Origin: Pseudomonas sp. ISL-84
Lineage (GTDB): Bacteria; Bacillota; Bacilli; Bacillales; Cytobacillaceae
Length of the DNA: 64,000 nt
Direction: 5' to 3'
NCBI GenBank assembly: GCA_018613035.1
Contig: JAGGRA010000009.1
Span: 28,969 to 92,968, forward strand
In this document: one piece after another, positions 16,890 to 24,451 of the stretch
Layout: each line of letters starts with the position of its first letter
Position numbering within the stretch: the stretch's first letter is position 1
The notes under the pieces: model-generated
Seen by the model: only the letters and a program-made list of their open reading frames with translations
The model's database searches: none
Told to the model about the DNA's origin: nothing
Translations under genes and position numbers: made by a program

Positions 16890-17048
16890 TTATCGCTTAT
16901 TCTGTTCCTTCTCTTTCTCATACTGCCGCTGCGGACTCATTTTCGAAATGGCGTCTTCCACAACTTCCTGCGCTTTCTTTGCCTCTTGATCCTGTTTTTG
17001 CGCTTCTTCCTGGATTCGGTTTACATCCTGTGGTGTGTTTTCAGTCAT
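16890..17048 (-). CDS. 52-aa highly charged helical hypothetical protein
   Basis: Frame too short for routine gene finders but with an ideal ribosome binding site (AGGAGG, 8 bp before ATG). The product is a single charged helix rich in E, K and Q with the block EVVEDAISKMSPQRQYEKEKEQ. A decayed copy of the same block is at 15275. No known family recognised. It lies inside the peptide-ligase group, on the same strand as the ATP-grasp gene at 17155 and just downstream of it on the minus strand, so it could be co-transcribed with it. Confidence 0.6.
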   Translation of the reverse strand: MTENTPQDVNRIQEEAQKQDQEAKKAQEVVEDAISKMSPQRQYEKEKEQNKR

Positions 17049-17154
17049 AACATCGCCTCCTGAGTAATAAGGATTTCTATTTTGTTCCTTATGGTTCCCA
17101 TTTGGCGTGATTTTACAGATTGGATGATCAAAAGGCTTTTATTTTAAAAATGTG

Positions 17155-18342
17155 CTATTCCTTGATCTCAAACATTTGTTCAATCTGCTGCTCCGTACGA
17201 AGTATTTCATTCTTGGAGTTGCCTGCCAGCAAGCACCTTAAAACGATTGGATTGTTTTGCCTTGGATGTTCTGGCTTGTAGATCGTAAGAGGGACTAGTT
17301 TTTGCTGATTGATTAAGTTTCTTGTAAAGGTTTCAAGCTTAGTAAAGCTGATGACTGTTCGAAAGGATCTTACCTTTAGTGTACTTACGTTAAGGGACTT
17401 CATGACATTTTCACTTAAAAGCAAGGCGGCCGTTGAGCCATTCAGCCGGAAATTCAGATCAAGGGCCATGATGCGGTTATCTTTGCCCACAACGATATCG
17501 AATCCGGCAACACCCCAGTAACCAAGAGAAACAGCCTTTTCCATTATCACTTTTCCTAGTTCCGTGACTTCCTTCGGCGGCTGATGGTCTCGTTCAAACC
17601 AATTTCCTTTGTATTTGACTCCATCCTGAATAATCTGCTCCGATCCTCCGAGGTAAGCGAGTTCGCCTTGGTAGGTCTTGGCAAATTGGACACAATAATT
17701 CGCATTTATTGGAATATATTCTTCGATAATCACAAACTCACATGATTTTAATAACTCTTTTGCATATTGAAGTTTTTCCTCATCTTTACAAATCACAACG
17801 TTATTTCCTCCGCCTGAAGGTTCATTGGTGGCTGCTTTTACAACGAAAGGAAGGTTCAGTGAAAATTGGTTTTTAAGAAAATCATTGATGGCAAGGATTT
17901 CACGCCTGGCAAGGTTCTCTTTCGGAACAAGTTCTCCAAGGCTTTTCTTATTATTTAAAAAGAAAATCAGCTCCGGATCGATCCAATATCGGTTGTAATC
18001 AAACTCTTCCGGCAAATGAGGACAGTTAAATATGATTTTTTCTTTTGCACTTTCTAATGAATCGAGTACCTCATAATAGTTTTGTTTGTCCGAATAATAA
18101 ATCCGGTTGGGGGCCAGATCCAATCCTGCATCTTTGAGGATGGAAGTGCCTGCCTGGCTAGTAACATCATGATGGCATAAAAGGGGCAATTTTCCCGCCA
18201 CAGGCATGGGACCCCCTGTCGCCGAATGCTGTGAGATCAAGTCAGGCAGCCAATACATATTATGATAGGAAGCTCTGGGGTTGAGAATAAAGCCGGGTCC
18301 AAATATATCGTAAAGAGTCATTTTTGGCCTTAGGTGCGGCAT
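17155..18342 (-). CDS. ATP-grasp domain protein
   Basis: 395 aa. The ATP-grasp fold is indicated by the glycine-rich loop NEPSGGGNNVVIC, the adenine-binding FVIIEEYIP, and the magnesium-binding segment GFDIVVGKDNRIMALDLNFRLNGST near residues 290-315, with D and N in the usual places. Members join a carboxylate to an amine through an acyl phosphate. The substrate is unknown; it is not a clear D-Ala-D-Ala ligase or carbamoyl-phosphate synthase. ATG 18342 is preferred over the frame's first ATG because GGAGGG lies 7 bp upstream. Divergent from the YheC/YheD gene at 18466. Confidence 0.78.
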   Translation of the reverse strand: MPHLRPKMTLYDIFGPGFILNPRASYHNMYWLPDLISQHSATGGPMPVAGKLPLLCHHDVTSQAGTSILKDAGLDLAPNRIYYSDKQNYYEVLDSLESAKEKIIFNCPHLPEEFDYNRYWIDPELIFFLNNKKSLGELVPKENLARREILAINDFLKNQFSLNLPFVVKAATNEPSGGGNNVVICKDEEKLQYAKELLKSCEFVIIEEYIPINANYCVQFAKTYQGELAYLGGSEQIIQDGVKYKGNWFERDHQPPKEVTELGKVIMEKAVSLGYWGVAGFDIVVGKDNRIMALDLNFRLNGSTAALLLSENVMKSLNVSTLKVRSFRTVISFTKLETFTRNLINQQKLVPLTIYKPEHPRQNNPIVLRCLLAGNSKNEILRTEQQIEQMFEIKE

Positions 18343-18465
18343 AGTGAAACCCTCCATTATGGTCCTTTTAGGTTAATGTATTCACACCATTTAGAAAGTA
18401 GTAGGCATGCACCTTTTTCCTGGACAAATGGATGAATGCATCAGTCTATTTTTAGAGGAGTTAAT

Positions 18466-19251
18466 ATGCTGTATATAAAAGGAGAAATTTATGTGCGGAA
18501 TCGAAAAAAAATGGATAAATGGTTTAAACACCAGTTGTTAATGGAAGATCCGAGTGTTAGGAATTATAATCCGGAGACAGTCACATTCACAAAAGAAAAT
18601 CTGTATTTGATGCTCGAGCACCATCAGGAATTGATCATTAAGCCCATTTTTGGATCAGCGGCCACTGCGATTAGGAAAGTGACAAAATTGGATGAAGGGG
18701 AATATAAAGTTCATTTTGAAAAGAACACGGTTATAATCAAAGGCCTCAAATGGCTTTATAAGTATTTAGCACGCAGGAAAAGGGGCCACAGTATTATTCA
18801 AGCCTGCATCCCGTTAGCTGAAGTAAATGGAAGGCCGATTGACTTTCGGTATATTGTACAGCGAAAAAAAGACACTGCTGATTGGATTCTTACAGGAAAG
18901 CACGCTAAGATTGCCGGCAGTGGCTATTTTGTTACCAACCTAAGTAAGGAAGGATCCGTCCTTTCTGTGGAAGAAGCGCTGGAAAAGTCCAATATAAAAG
19001 ATGTTAATATACAAAAGGTTATGGAAGAATTGGATCATGTTTCAATGGTAGCAACCGAATGTTTAGCAAGGCACTTTGAAGACCATCTCCTATGGGGCTA
19101 TGATCTGGCAGCAGATAAAAGTGGGCGTGTTTGGATTATAGAAGCGAATAGCACACCTTTAATGGGGGGATTCAAATACTTGAAGGACCTTTCCATGTAT
19201 GAAACAATCAACTCCATACGAGAGTTTAATAAAATGAATAACGTTAAGTGA
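18466..19251 (+). CDS. YheC/YheD family (endospore coat-associated) ATP-grasp protein
   Basis: 261 aa. Typical YheC/YheD features: FTKENLYLMLEHHQELIIKPIFGSAATAIRKV at the start, then GHSIIQACIPLAEVNGRPIDFRYIVQRK, GSGYFVTNLSKEGSV and the final GYDLAADKSGRVWIIEANSTPLMGGF (magnesium site E and N). B. subtilis YheC/YheD are spore-associated, but their reaction is unknown. ATG 18466 has GAGGAG 7 bp upstream. With the Mur ligase and the ATP-grasp protein this makes three ATP-dependent ligase folds in 4 kb. Confidence 0.83.
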   Translation: MLYIKGEIYVRNRKKMDKWFKHQLLMEDPSVRNYNPETVTFTKENLYLMLEHHQELIIKPIFGSAATAIRKVTKLDEGEYKVHFEKNTVIIKGLKWLYKYLARRKRGHSIIQACIPLAEVNGRPIDFRYIVQRKKDTADWILTGKHAKIAGSGYFVTNLSKEGSVLSVEEALEKSNIKDVNIQKVMEELDHVSMVATECLARHFEDHLLWGYDLAADKSGRVWIIEANSTPLMGGFKYLKDLSMYETINSIREFNKMNNVK

Positions 19252-19546
19252 ACCTTTTTAAAACTGCATTAAATGAAGGAATTGCCGGTCGTAATGGAGG
19301 CCTGGCAAATTTTTATGGCTGAGAATAATCTTAGAAATTAGTTATTATTCGTTTGTATTCAAGGGGAGCCATGAACCTTATAATATCTATGGAAATAGAA
19401 CAATCCGGCCGGCTTTGATGGAAAGAAAGCAGAGGTTAAGTAAATATAGGATTGCTTTTTTCTACTGAGCTTCCATAGCAAAACATGAAACAATTTGAAA
19501 GCACATCCGTATATAAATATTAAGAGTCTGATATAGGGGGGAAGGG
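19252..19546. other. intergenic region, nothing recognised
   Basis: No frame with a good start and no clear hairpin. AT-rich; probably contains the promoter for the small membrane protein. Confidence 0.35.
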
Positions 19547-19771
19547 ATGGCAGAACTTATATTGGTGTTCATTTTATTTATTCCGGTATATGGAGTCCTT
19601 TTATGGAGTTATTTTGATCCTGAAGAAAGTATGTTATGGGGAAAACGCTGGATGTATGAAGAAGAACCTGAAATATCTGAAGGGGCTATTCGGTACACAA
19701 AGATGATGTCTTTGGTTGTTATGGCTGTCATCACGTTGGTGTTCGTCATTTTGTTTTTTACACGTATTTAG
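19547..19771 (+). CDS. small two-helix membrane protein
   Basis: 74 aa with hydrophobic segments at about 3-22 and 52-72, joined by an acidic loop containing FDPEESMLWGKRWMYEEEPE. Strong ribosome binding site GGGGGGAAGGG before ATG 19547. No family recognised. A terminator follows. Confidence 0.65.
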   Translation: MAELILVFILFIPVYGVLLWSYFDPEESMLWGKRWMYEEEPEISEGAIRYTKMMSLVVMAVITLVFVILFFTRI

Positions 19772-19807
19772 GTTTTAACGATCAGGTTTTATAAAAATAA
19801 AAATGGG

Positions 19808-19846
19808 GTGTTGAGGCTGCTAATAGAGTGGTCTCAACTTTTTTAT
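19808..19846 (+). terminator. terminator after the small membrane gene
   Basis: GTTGAGG and TCTCAAC pair across a 15-nt loop, followed by six T residues. Confidence 0.65.
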
Positions 19847-20045
19847 GTGCCCATTTTTAAATGATGAATTTTTTGTGACATTCTTAAGCACCCAGAAATT
19901 CTTTCATACCCTATGATATATGTCACAAAATGAACGGTGATTCAGATTGTAAAAGCTAATTTCTCAGGAAAAATGAATAAAATTGAACATTATAAAAAAT
20001 TCGCGCAAATTTGTCAATATTGGATTTCAAGGCTCATATTAGGCA

Positions 20046-20108
20046 AAAAAATACTTTTCGAGGATCGAAAAATAAGCTTTTACAATAGTAAAAAAGCCCC
20101 ATTATAAT
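20046..20108 (+). promoter_or_regulatory. comK promoter with two ComK K-box half sites
   Basis: Two AAAA-N5-TTTT boxes are present: AAAA AATAC TTTT at 20046-20058 and AAAA TAAGC TTTT at 20069-20081, separated by 10 bp. Functional K-boxes are paired AT-boxes separated by about one, two or three helical turns (8, 18 or 31 bp in B. subtilis). A sigma-A promoter TTTACA (20079-20084), 18 bp, TATAAT (20103-20108) adjoins the second box. This fits ComK autoactivation. Confidence 0.7.
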
Positions 20109-20114
20109 GTAAAA

Positions 20115-20362
20115 GGAGGTGAAATTTGTCAAATCCTGCCGAATGACAAATGGGCTTTTAATGATCATTAATGTCAGACATTAAAAGAAATATCAGCCAT
20201 ACAGTCGTCGAAACTGGAAAAGTGCCTAAAACAACAAAAACCCTCAGGCGGGTCCGGGAAAGACAATCGCCTGAGAGCTCTCATGAGATGGAGTAGACCA
20301 GCTCATTTGCTAAGTATACTCCTTTCTTTAAAAATAGTAAATTACCAAAAAGGAGTCATAAC
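20115..20362 (+). promoter_or_regulatory. long structured 5' leader of comK
   Basis: About 250 nt between the expected transcription start and comK. It holds a possible 6-codon leader frame (TTG 20126 to TGA 20146, after AAGGAGGT), then hairpin 1 (CTCAGGCG 20243-20250 with CGCCTGAG 20268-20275, inner GTC/GAC pair), hairpin 2 (ATGAGaTGG 20283-20291 with CCAgCTCAT 20298-20306, loop AGTAGA) and hairpin 3, where ACTCCTTT (20318-20325) pairs with AAAGGAGT (20349-20356). Hairpin 3 covers the comK ribosome binding site. It matches no riboswitch class I know. Confidence 0.5.
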
Positions 20363-20932
20363 ATGACATTAGTTTTTATCCCTCATTATATCATCCATCC
20401 TGAAACGAAAGCGATTTTGCCGGAATTTGATGCAAAAGGCAGATGCTATAGCAAAGTAATCCAGGGAAGCCAAACCTTTATTGTCACGATGAAACCCATT
20501 GAGATTATGCAGACAAGCCTTAGTTACTATGGCTCCAGTCTGGAGGGTGCGATCAGCGGCTCCAAATCGATCGTAGGTGCATGCCAGGCAGCGCCCATCC
20601 GTATTGCTGGAAATATTGATATGTACTGGTTTTCACATATCTCTCCACAGAATGATGAATGTGTGTGGCTGGCCCTTCACCATGTACACCGCATCCTGCC
20701 TGAAAAATACAACCAGGCGAAGGTGATGTTAATAGATGGACCTTCCATCACACTGGATATCTCTGAGAGAAAGCTATCTGACAGATATGACCGAGCTGAA
20801 CAGCTGGAAGTGAAAATAACGAAAAGAACCCAATACAAGATGAACTTTGTGATGGAAAGAGGGAGCGGGGTTCATTTTATAAAGGAAGCGGATCGTAATT
20901 ATACCGTGAGCAGGGATGATGAGTCTGAGTAA
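20363..20932 (+). CDS. comK: competence transcription factor ComK
   Basis: 189 aa. ComK-family protein, the master activator of late competence genes, which binds paired AT-boxes in the minor groove as a tetramer. Family landmarks: the central FIVTMKPIEIMQTSLSYYGSSLEGAISGSKSIVG (compare VNMKPLQIVDRSCRFFGSS in B. subtilis), APIRIAGNIDMYWFSHISPQNDECVWLALHHVH, and ITLDISERKLSDRYDRAEQL near the end. Ribosome binding site AAAAAGGAG lies 7 bp before ATG 20363 but can be masked by the leader. K-boxes upstream suggest self-activation. Monocistronic with a terminator. Confidence 0.88.
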   Translation: MTLVFIPHYIIHPETKAILPEFDAKGRCYSKVIQGSQTFIVTMKPIEIMQTSLSYYGSSLEGAISGSKSIVGACQAAPIRIAGNIDMYWFSHISPQNDECVWLALHHVHRILPEKYNQAKVMLIDGPSITLDISERKLSDRYDRAEQLEVKITKRTQYKMNFVMERGSGVHFIKEADRNYTVSRDDESE

Positions 20933-20956
20933 TGGTACGAACACAAATATAGATAG

Positions 20957-20992
20957 TGGGAGTCTGTCTCAATTCGGGCAGGCTTTTTATTA
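20957..20992 (+). terminator. terminator after comK
   Basis: AGTCTG pairs with CAGGCT around a 12-nt loop, followed by TTTTTATT. Confidence 0.65.
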
Positions 20993-21005
20993 TGGATTAA
21001 AAAAC

Positions 21006-21031
21006 TTTACATTTATTATACTTTCTTTACT
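21006..21031 (+). promoter_or_regulatory. possible PhoP box
   Basis: TTTACA (21006), TTATAC (21016) and TTTACT (21026) repeat every 10 bp upstream of a secreted phosphatase gene. PhoP sites are TTNACA-like hexamers repeated about every 11 bp, so this is a reasonable but imperfect match. Confidence 0.3.
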
Positions 21032-21149
21032 AAACACTCTAGTTCTATTAATACTCCATTAATAGATTTATTCTACGATTTTAAGTGTAGGGAGGAATGC
21101 TCCCCCCGATTCATGAAATGATACCATAAAACCATTGGAGGCTGAGTTA

Positions 21150-22352
21150 GTGAGTAATCAGAACGAAAGCAAAGGGCTTGATAGAAGGACGTTTATTAAA
21201 GCGGGAGGAATGGGGACGCTTGCTTTAACGATGGCTGCTTCAGGCTTGCCTGGAGATTTGCTTGTTGGTAAAGCGCAAGCGGAGGAACGAAGCGAAAAGA
21301 TGGAAGCTCCTAAACTTGCATTCAATTCTAATGGCAAGTTTAAGGTTGTACAGTTTAACGATACCCAGGATGATGAACGGATTGACCGCAGAACGATTGA
21401 ATTGATGGAAAAGGTTCTTGACGCGGAAAAACCTGATTTTGTTGTTTTGAACGGGGACAATATCACCGGCGGCTGTGATTCTGAAATGGAAATGAAGCAA
21501 GCGATGAACAATGTCGTTCAGCCTATGGAAAAGAGAGGAATCCGCTGGGCGGCTACGTTCGGAAACCATGATGAAGACTCAACGCCAAAGACTGGCATGG
21601 ATGAGAATGATATGCTCAAGTTTTATATGAAGTACAAGCATAATATGAACGTTCCTGGCAAAAAAGGCCTTACTGGTACAGGAAATATGAACCTGCTAAT
21701 CAGACAATCAAGCGGGAATAAAGCGGTATTTAATCTCTGGCTGCTGGACAGCGGGCGATATGCACCAAAAACCATTGCCGGTCAGGATTTTAAAGGCTAT
21801 CCAACGTGGGATTGGCTCCGTTTCAATCAGGTCAATTGGTATTATGAGAGATCCAAAGTGATCGAAAAGCAATATGGATATAAAGTGCCTTCCCTAGTAT
21901 TCATTCATATTCCCCTATGGGAGCACCGTTTTATGTGGTGGGGAAGTGTGGATGGCAGAACACAAGCAGGTCATGATCTTGCGGCGGCAAGGCATCAAAT
22001 CACAGGAGAACGCAATGAAGATGAGTGTCCGGGTCCGATTAACAGCGGATTATTTACAGCCATGCTGGATAGAGGAGATGTTAAGGGAGTATTCTGCGGA
22101 CACGATCATATTAATACATATTGCGGCAACTACTATGGGATTTTGCTAGGATACGCCGGCAATACTGGCTTCGGCACATACGGTCTTTCAGGCCAGGACC
22201 GAAATAGACTCCGCGGTGCAAGAGTATTCAATTTGGATGAGAACCATGAAGGGATATTGGTTGATACGCATATGGTTTTTGCCAAAGACTATGGCATTGA
22301 CTTAACTGCCAACGACCAAAGCATTGACCCGCTACCTTTGGAAGGGAAATAA
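21150..22352 (+). CDS. Tat-exported metallophosphoesterase (purple-acid-phosphatase-like, Dcr2/YkoQ superfamily)
   Basis: 400 aa. Twin-arginine signal LDRRTFIKAGGMGTLALTMAASGLPGD at the N-terminus. The calcineurin-like phosphoesterase core follows: VVQFNDTQDD, VLNGDNITGG, TFGNHDED, FIHIPLWEH and CGHDHIN provide the metal ligands. GTG 21150 is the best start, with GGAGG 8 bp upstream; the frame extends to TTG 21135. Exported folded, probably with its metals loaded, to release phosphate or process nucleotides outside the cell. Followed 123 bp later by a second Tat phosphoesterase. Confidence 0.86.
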   Translation: MSNQNESKGLDRRTFIKAGGMGTLALTMAASGLPGDLLVGKAQAEERSEKMEAPKLAFNSNGKFKVVQFNDTQDDERIDRRTIELMEKVLDAEKPDFVVLNGDNITGGCDSEMEMKQAMNNVVQPMEKRGIRWAATFGNHDEDSTPKTGMDENDMLKFYMKYKHNMNVPGKKGLTGTGNMNLLIRQSSGNKAVFNLWLLDSGRYAPKTIAGQDFKGYPTWDWLRFNQVNWYYERSKVIEKQYGYKVPSLVFIHIPLWEHRFMWWGSVDGRTQAGHDLAAARHQITGERNEDECPGPINSGLFTAMLDRGDVKGVFCGHDHINTYCGNYYGILLGYAGNTGFGTYGLSGQDRNRLRGARVFNLDENHEGILVDTHMVFAKDYGIDLTANDQSIDPLPLEGK

Positions 22353-22475
22353 TGAAAGTTTAAGAGTCGCCAGTGTGCTGAATAAAAGATTGAGATAAGC
22401 ATGAGTGATTGAGAAATACATACAACGAATGGGAGCACTGGTGAATAAATTAGTTGAGTAAGGAGTGCAGGTGTA

Positions 22476-23879
22476 ATGAAAAATAAAAACAATGTAACTA
22501 GAGAGAATAGTATTTTAACAAACGAAATGGACCGCCGTGCCTTTTTGCAAAAAACGACGATGGCTGCCGGCGCAACGATCGGCTTATCACTTGCAAATTC
22601 GTTCAACCTCATTTCAGCGAGTGCATCTTCTTCAACTTCCATTATGAATTCAACCGGAAAGAAACCGGATTTAGTATTTCCAGTTATCAGTGACATTCAT
22701 ATCCATAATAGCAGCAATAAAACATTGGAAAAATTTATTGTCACGTTGGAGCAATTAAATAAGGTTGCTCCCAAGCAGGATGCTTTTCTGGTTGTAGGAG
22801 ATTTAACTGATTATGGATATGTATCCGAATACGATAAGTTCATGTCCGCTTATAATGTACACAAACAGCCAGGTGCAGTTTCTATGTTTGCCATTGGAAA
22901 TCATGATTACTGGAATGGTCTATCAATAGCCGACGCCCAAAAGCGCTTCCTCGCAAAAACGGGTATGGAATCTATTTACTATCATAAAGTGATCAAAGAT
23001 TATCATTTTATCGTTCTTGGCACTGAGGACGGAAAAACAGAGGGAACCTTCTCGGCTGGACAAATTAATTGGCTAAGTGAGCAGCTAAAGATCGCGCACG
23101 AAGATGATCCGAAAAAGCCAATATTTGTTTTCCACCATCAGCCGATTAAAGGGACTGTGTACGGAAGCGAATGGGGCTTTAATCAGAATCGAGACCTTTT
23201 CTACGACACGTTGAAGGAATATCCGCAAGTCATTTCGTTTTCAGGTCACACCCACTATCCGCTTGATGATCCAAGGATTATCCATCAGAAGGATTTCACG
23301 TCAATTGGAACTTCAACAGGGGCCTATCTGTGGCTGGATGCAGGCAGAATTCAAGGCGAAGTACCAGAGGGTGCGGATGTCCTGAATCAGGCATTAGTGG
23401 TAGAGGTATATAACAACAAAGTACTCATTAAGCGCCGTGATATTCACAATAATGACTGGACTGGAGAGCCATTTGAAATCAGCTACCCAGCCAATAAGCA
23501 AAACTTTATTTACACAGAAAACAGGGATATGAAACCGCCTTTTTTTTCAAAAGAAGCAATGCTCTCCATTAATAATGAAATGACAACAGCCACCTCCCTG
23601 GCCATTATGTTTAACCAGGCTAAGGATGACCTTCTTGTTCATGACTACAAAGTAGTGGCAAGAAATGCCGAATCCGGGGATGCTGCCAAGGAATTTCTTG
23701 CTTTTTCAGAATTCTATAAGGATCCTGTACCGAATCCATTAACTTTAAGAATTGAAGGACTGCAGGCTAATACTGCATATCAAATTGAAGTGCATGCGCT
23801 TGATGCATATGGGAATGTGGGCAAAGCGCCATTAAAGGCATTAGGCAAAACAAAGGCAGCCGAAAAAATCTCTATTTAA
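22476..23879 (+). CDS. Tat-exported metallophosphoesterase with C-terminal FN3-like domain
   Basis: 467 aa. Tat motif MDRRAFLQKTTMAAGATIGL with cleavage likely after the alanine-rich segment. Phosphoesterase motifs: PVISDIHIH, LVVGDLTDYG, AIGNHDYW, VFHHQPI and FSGHTHYPLDD. The last 100 residues (TATSLAIMFNQAKDDLLVHDYKVV ... LTLRIEGLQANTAYQIEVHALDAYGNVGKAP) look like a fibronectin type III domain. Ribosome binding site AAGGAGTG before ATG 22476. Probably co-transcribed with the preceding phosphatase. Substrate unknown. Confidence 0.85.
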   Translation: MKNKNNVTRENSILTNEMDRRAFLQKTTMAAGATIGLSLANSFNLISASASSSTSIMNSTGKKPDLVFPVISDIHIHNSSNKTLEKFIVTLEQLNKVAPKQDAFLVVGDLTDYGYVSEYDKFMSAYNVHKQPGAVSMFAIGNHDYWNGLSIADAQKRFLAKTGMESIYYHKVIKDYHFIVLGTEDGKTEGTFSAGQINWLSEQLKIAHEDDPKKPIFVFHHQPIKGTVYGSEWGFNQNRDLFYDTLKEYPQVISFSGHTHYPLDDPRIIHQKDFTSIGTSTGAYLWLDAGRIQGEVPEGADVLNQALVVEVYNNKVLIKRRDIHNNDWTGEPFEISYPANKQNFIYTENRDMKPPFFSKEAMLSINNEMTTATSLAIMFNQAKDDLLVHDYKVVARNAESGDAAKEFLAFSEFYKDPVPNPLTLRIEGLQANTAYQIEVHALDAYGNVGKAPLKALGKTKAAEKISI

Positions 23880-23967
23880 AAAATATCAGCAGAAAAATAG
23901 ATGAAATTGCTTCAAAACATTTGGCCGGCTCCAAGGAGTTGGCCTTCTTGCTCTTAGATGATATGGA

Positions 23968-24080
23968 TATCAGTCACTTTCAATGATTTATCAGTCAGAT
24001 TTTGATTTTATCTGTCACTTTTTAAATATATCAGTCAGAATTCATTTTTATCGGTCAATTTCTCAATATATCGGTCAGTT
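23968..24080 (+). repeat. iteron-like array, 20-bp period, 6 units
   Basis: TATCAGTCA, TATCTGTCA or TATCGGTCA starts at 23968, 23989, 24009, 24029, 24049 and 24069. The 9-bp core is conserved while the other 11 bp vary, which suggests protein binding rather than simple slippage. No array gene or replication gene is nearby. Confidence 0.75.
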
Positions 24081-24213
24081 GGCTATAAGCCGGGCTTTCA
24101 GTCAGTCCGGAAAAAATAAGGCGATTAAAAAAATTGCAGAATAATAAAGAAAAAGACTTCACCAACTTTGCTTATAGGTTCCCGTTTTTTTTGTGTGTTT
24201 TCTTAATAAATGG

Positions 24214-24262
24214 CATAAGAAATGACGTGTGTGTTGGCACACGTCATTTCTTATGTTTTTTT
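24214..24262 (+). terminator. very strong hairpin terminator
   Basis: CATAAGAAATGACGTGTG (24214-24231) pairs perfectly over 18 bp with 24238-24255, loop TGTTGG, then TTTTTTT. No gene ends just before it; the last gene stops 330 bp upstream, so an RNA may end here. Confidence 0.8.
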
Positions 24263-24451
24263 GAGCTTTATGAAACAAATACGGATAGCGCCTACTATAA
24301 AATCTATACCAGTTTTTTCTCTATCATATTAGATAAAGTCCTTTCAAGTTAGAAAAAATTAACTCTTTATGAAATCTTTACATCCAATTTACATTTGCTC
24401 TGTATAATTTCGAATATAGGTCATTAGTATGATAAGTTGGAGGTTTTGATT

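Noticed and set aside
20115..20362. Known riboswitch or T-box in the comK leader
   Set aside because: I could not match the conserved cores of T-box, SAM, purine, glycine or other common classes; it is reported as unclassified structure instead.
23968..24080. CRISPR array
   Set aside because: The constant part is only 9 bp and fillers 11 bp, far too short.
24134..24352. 72-codon plus-strand frame
   Set aside because: It runs through the perfect 18-bp terminator hairpin, so it is not a plausible gene.
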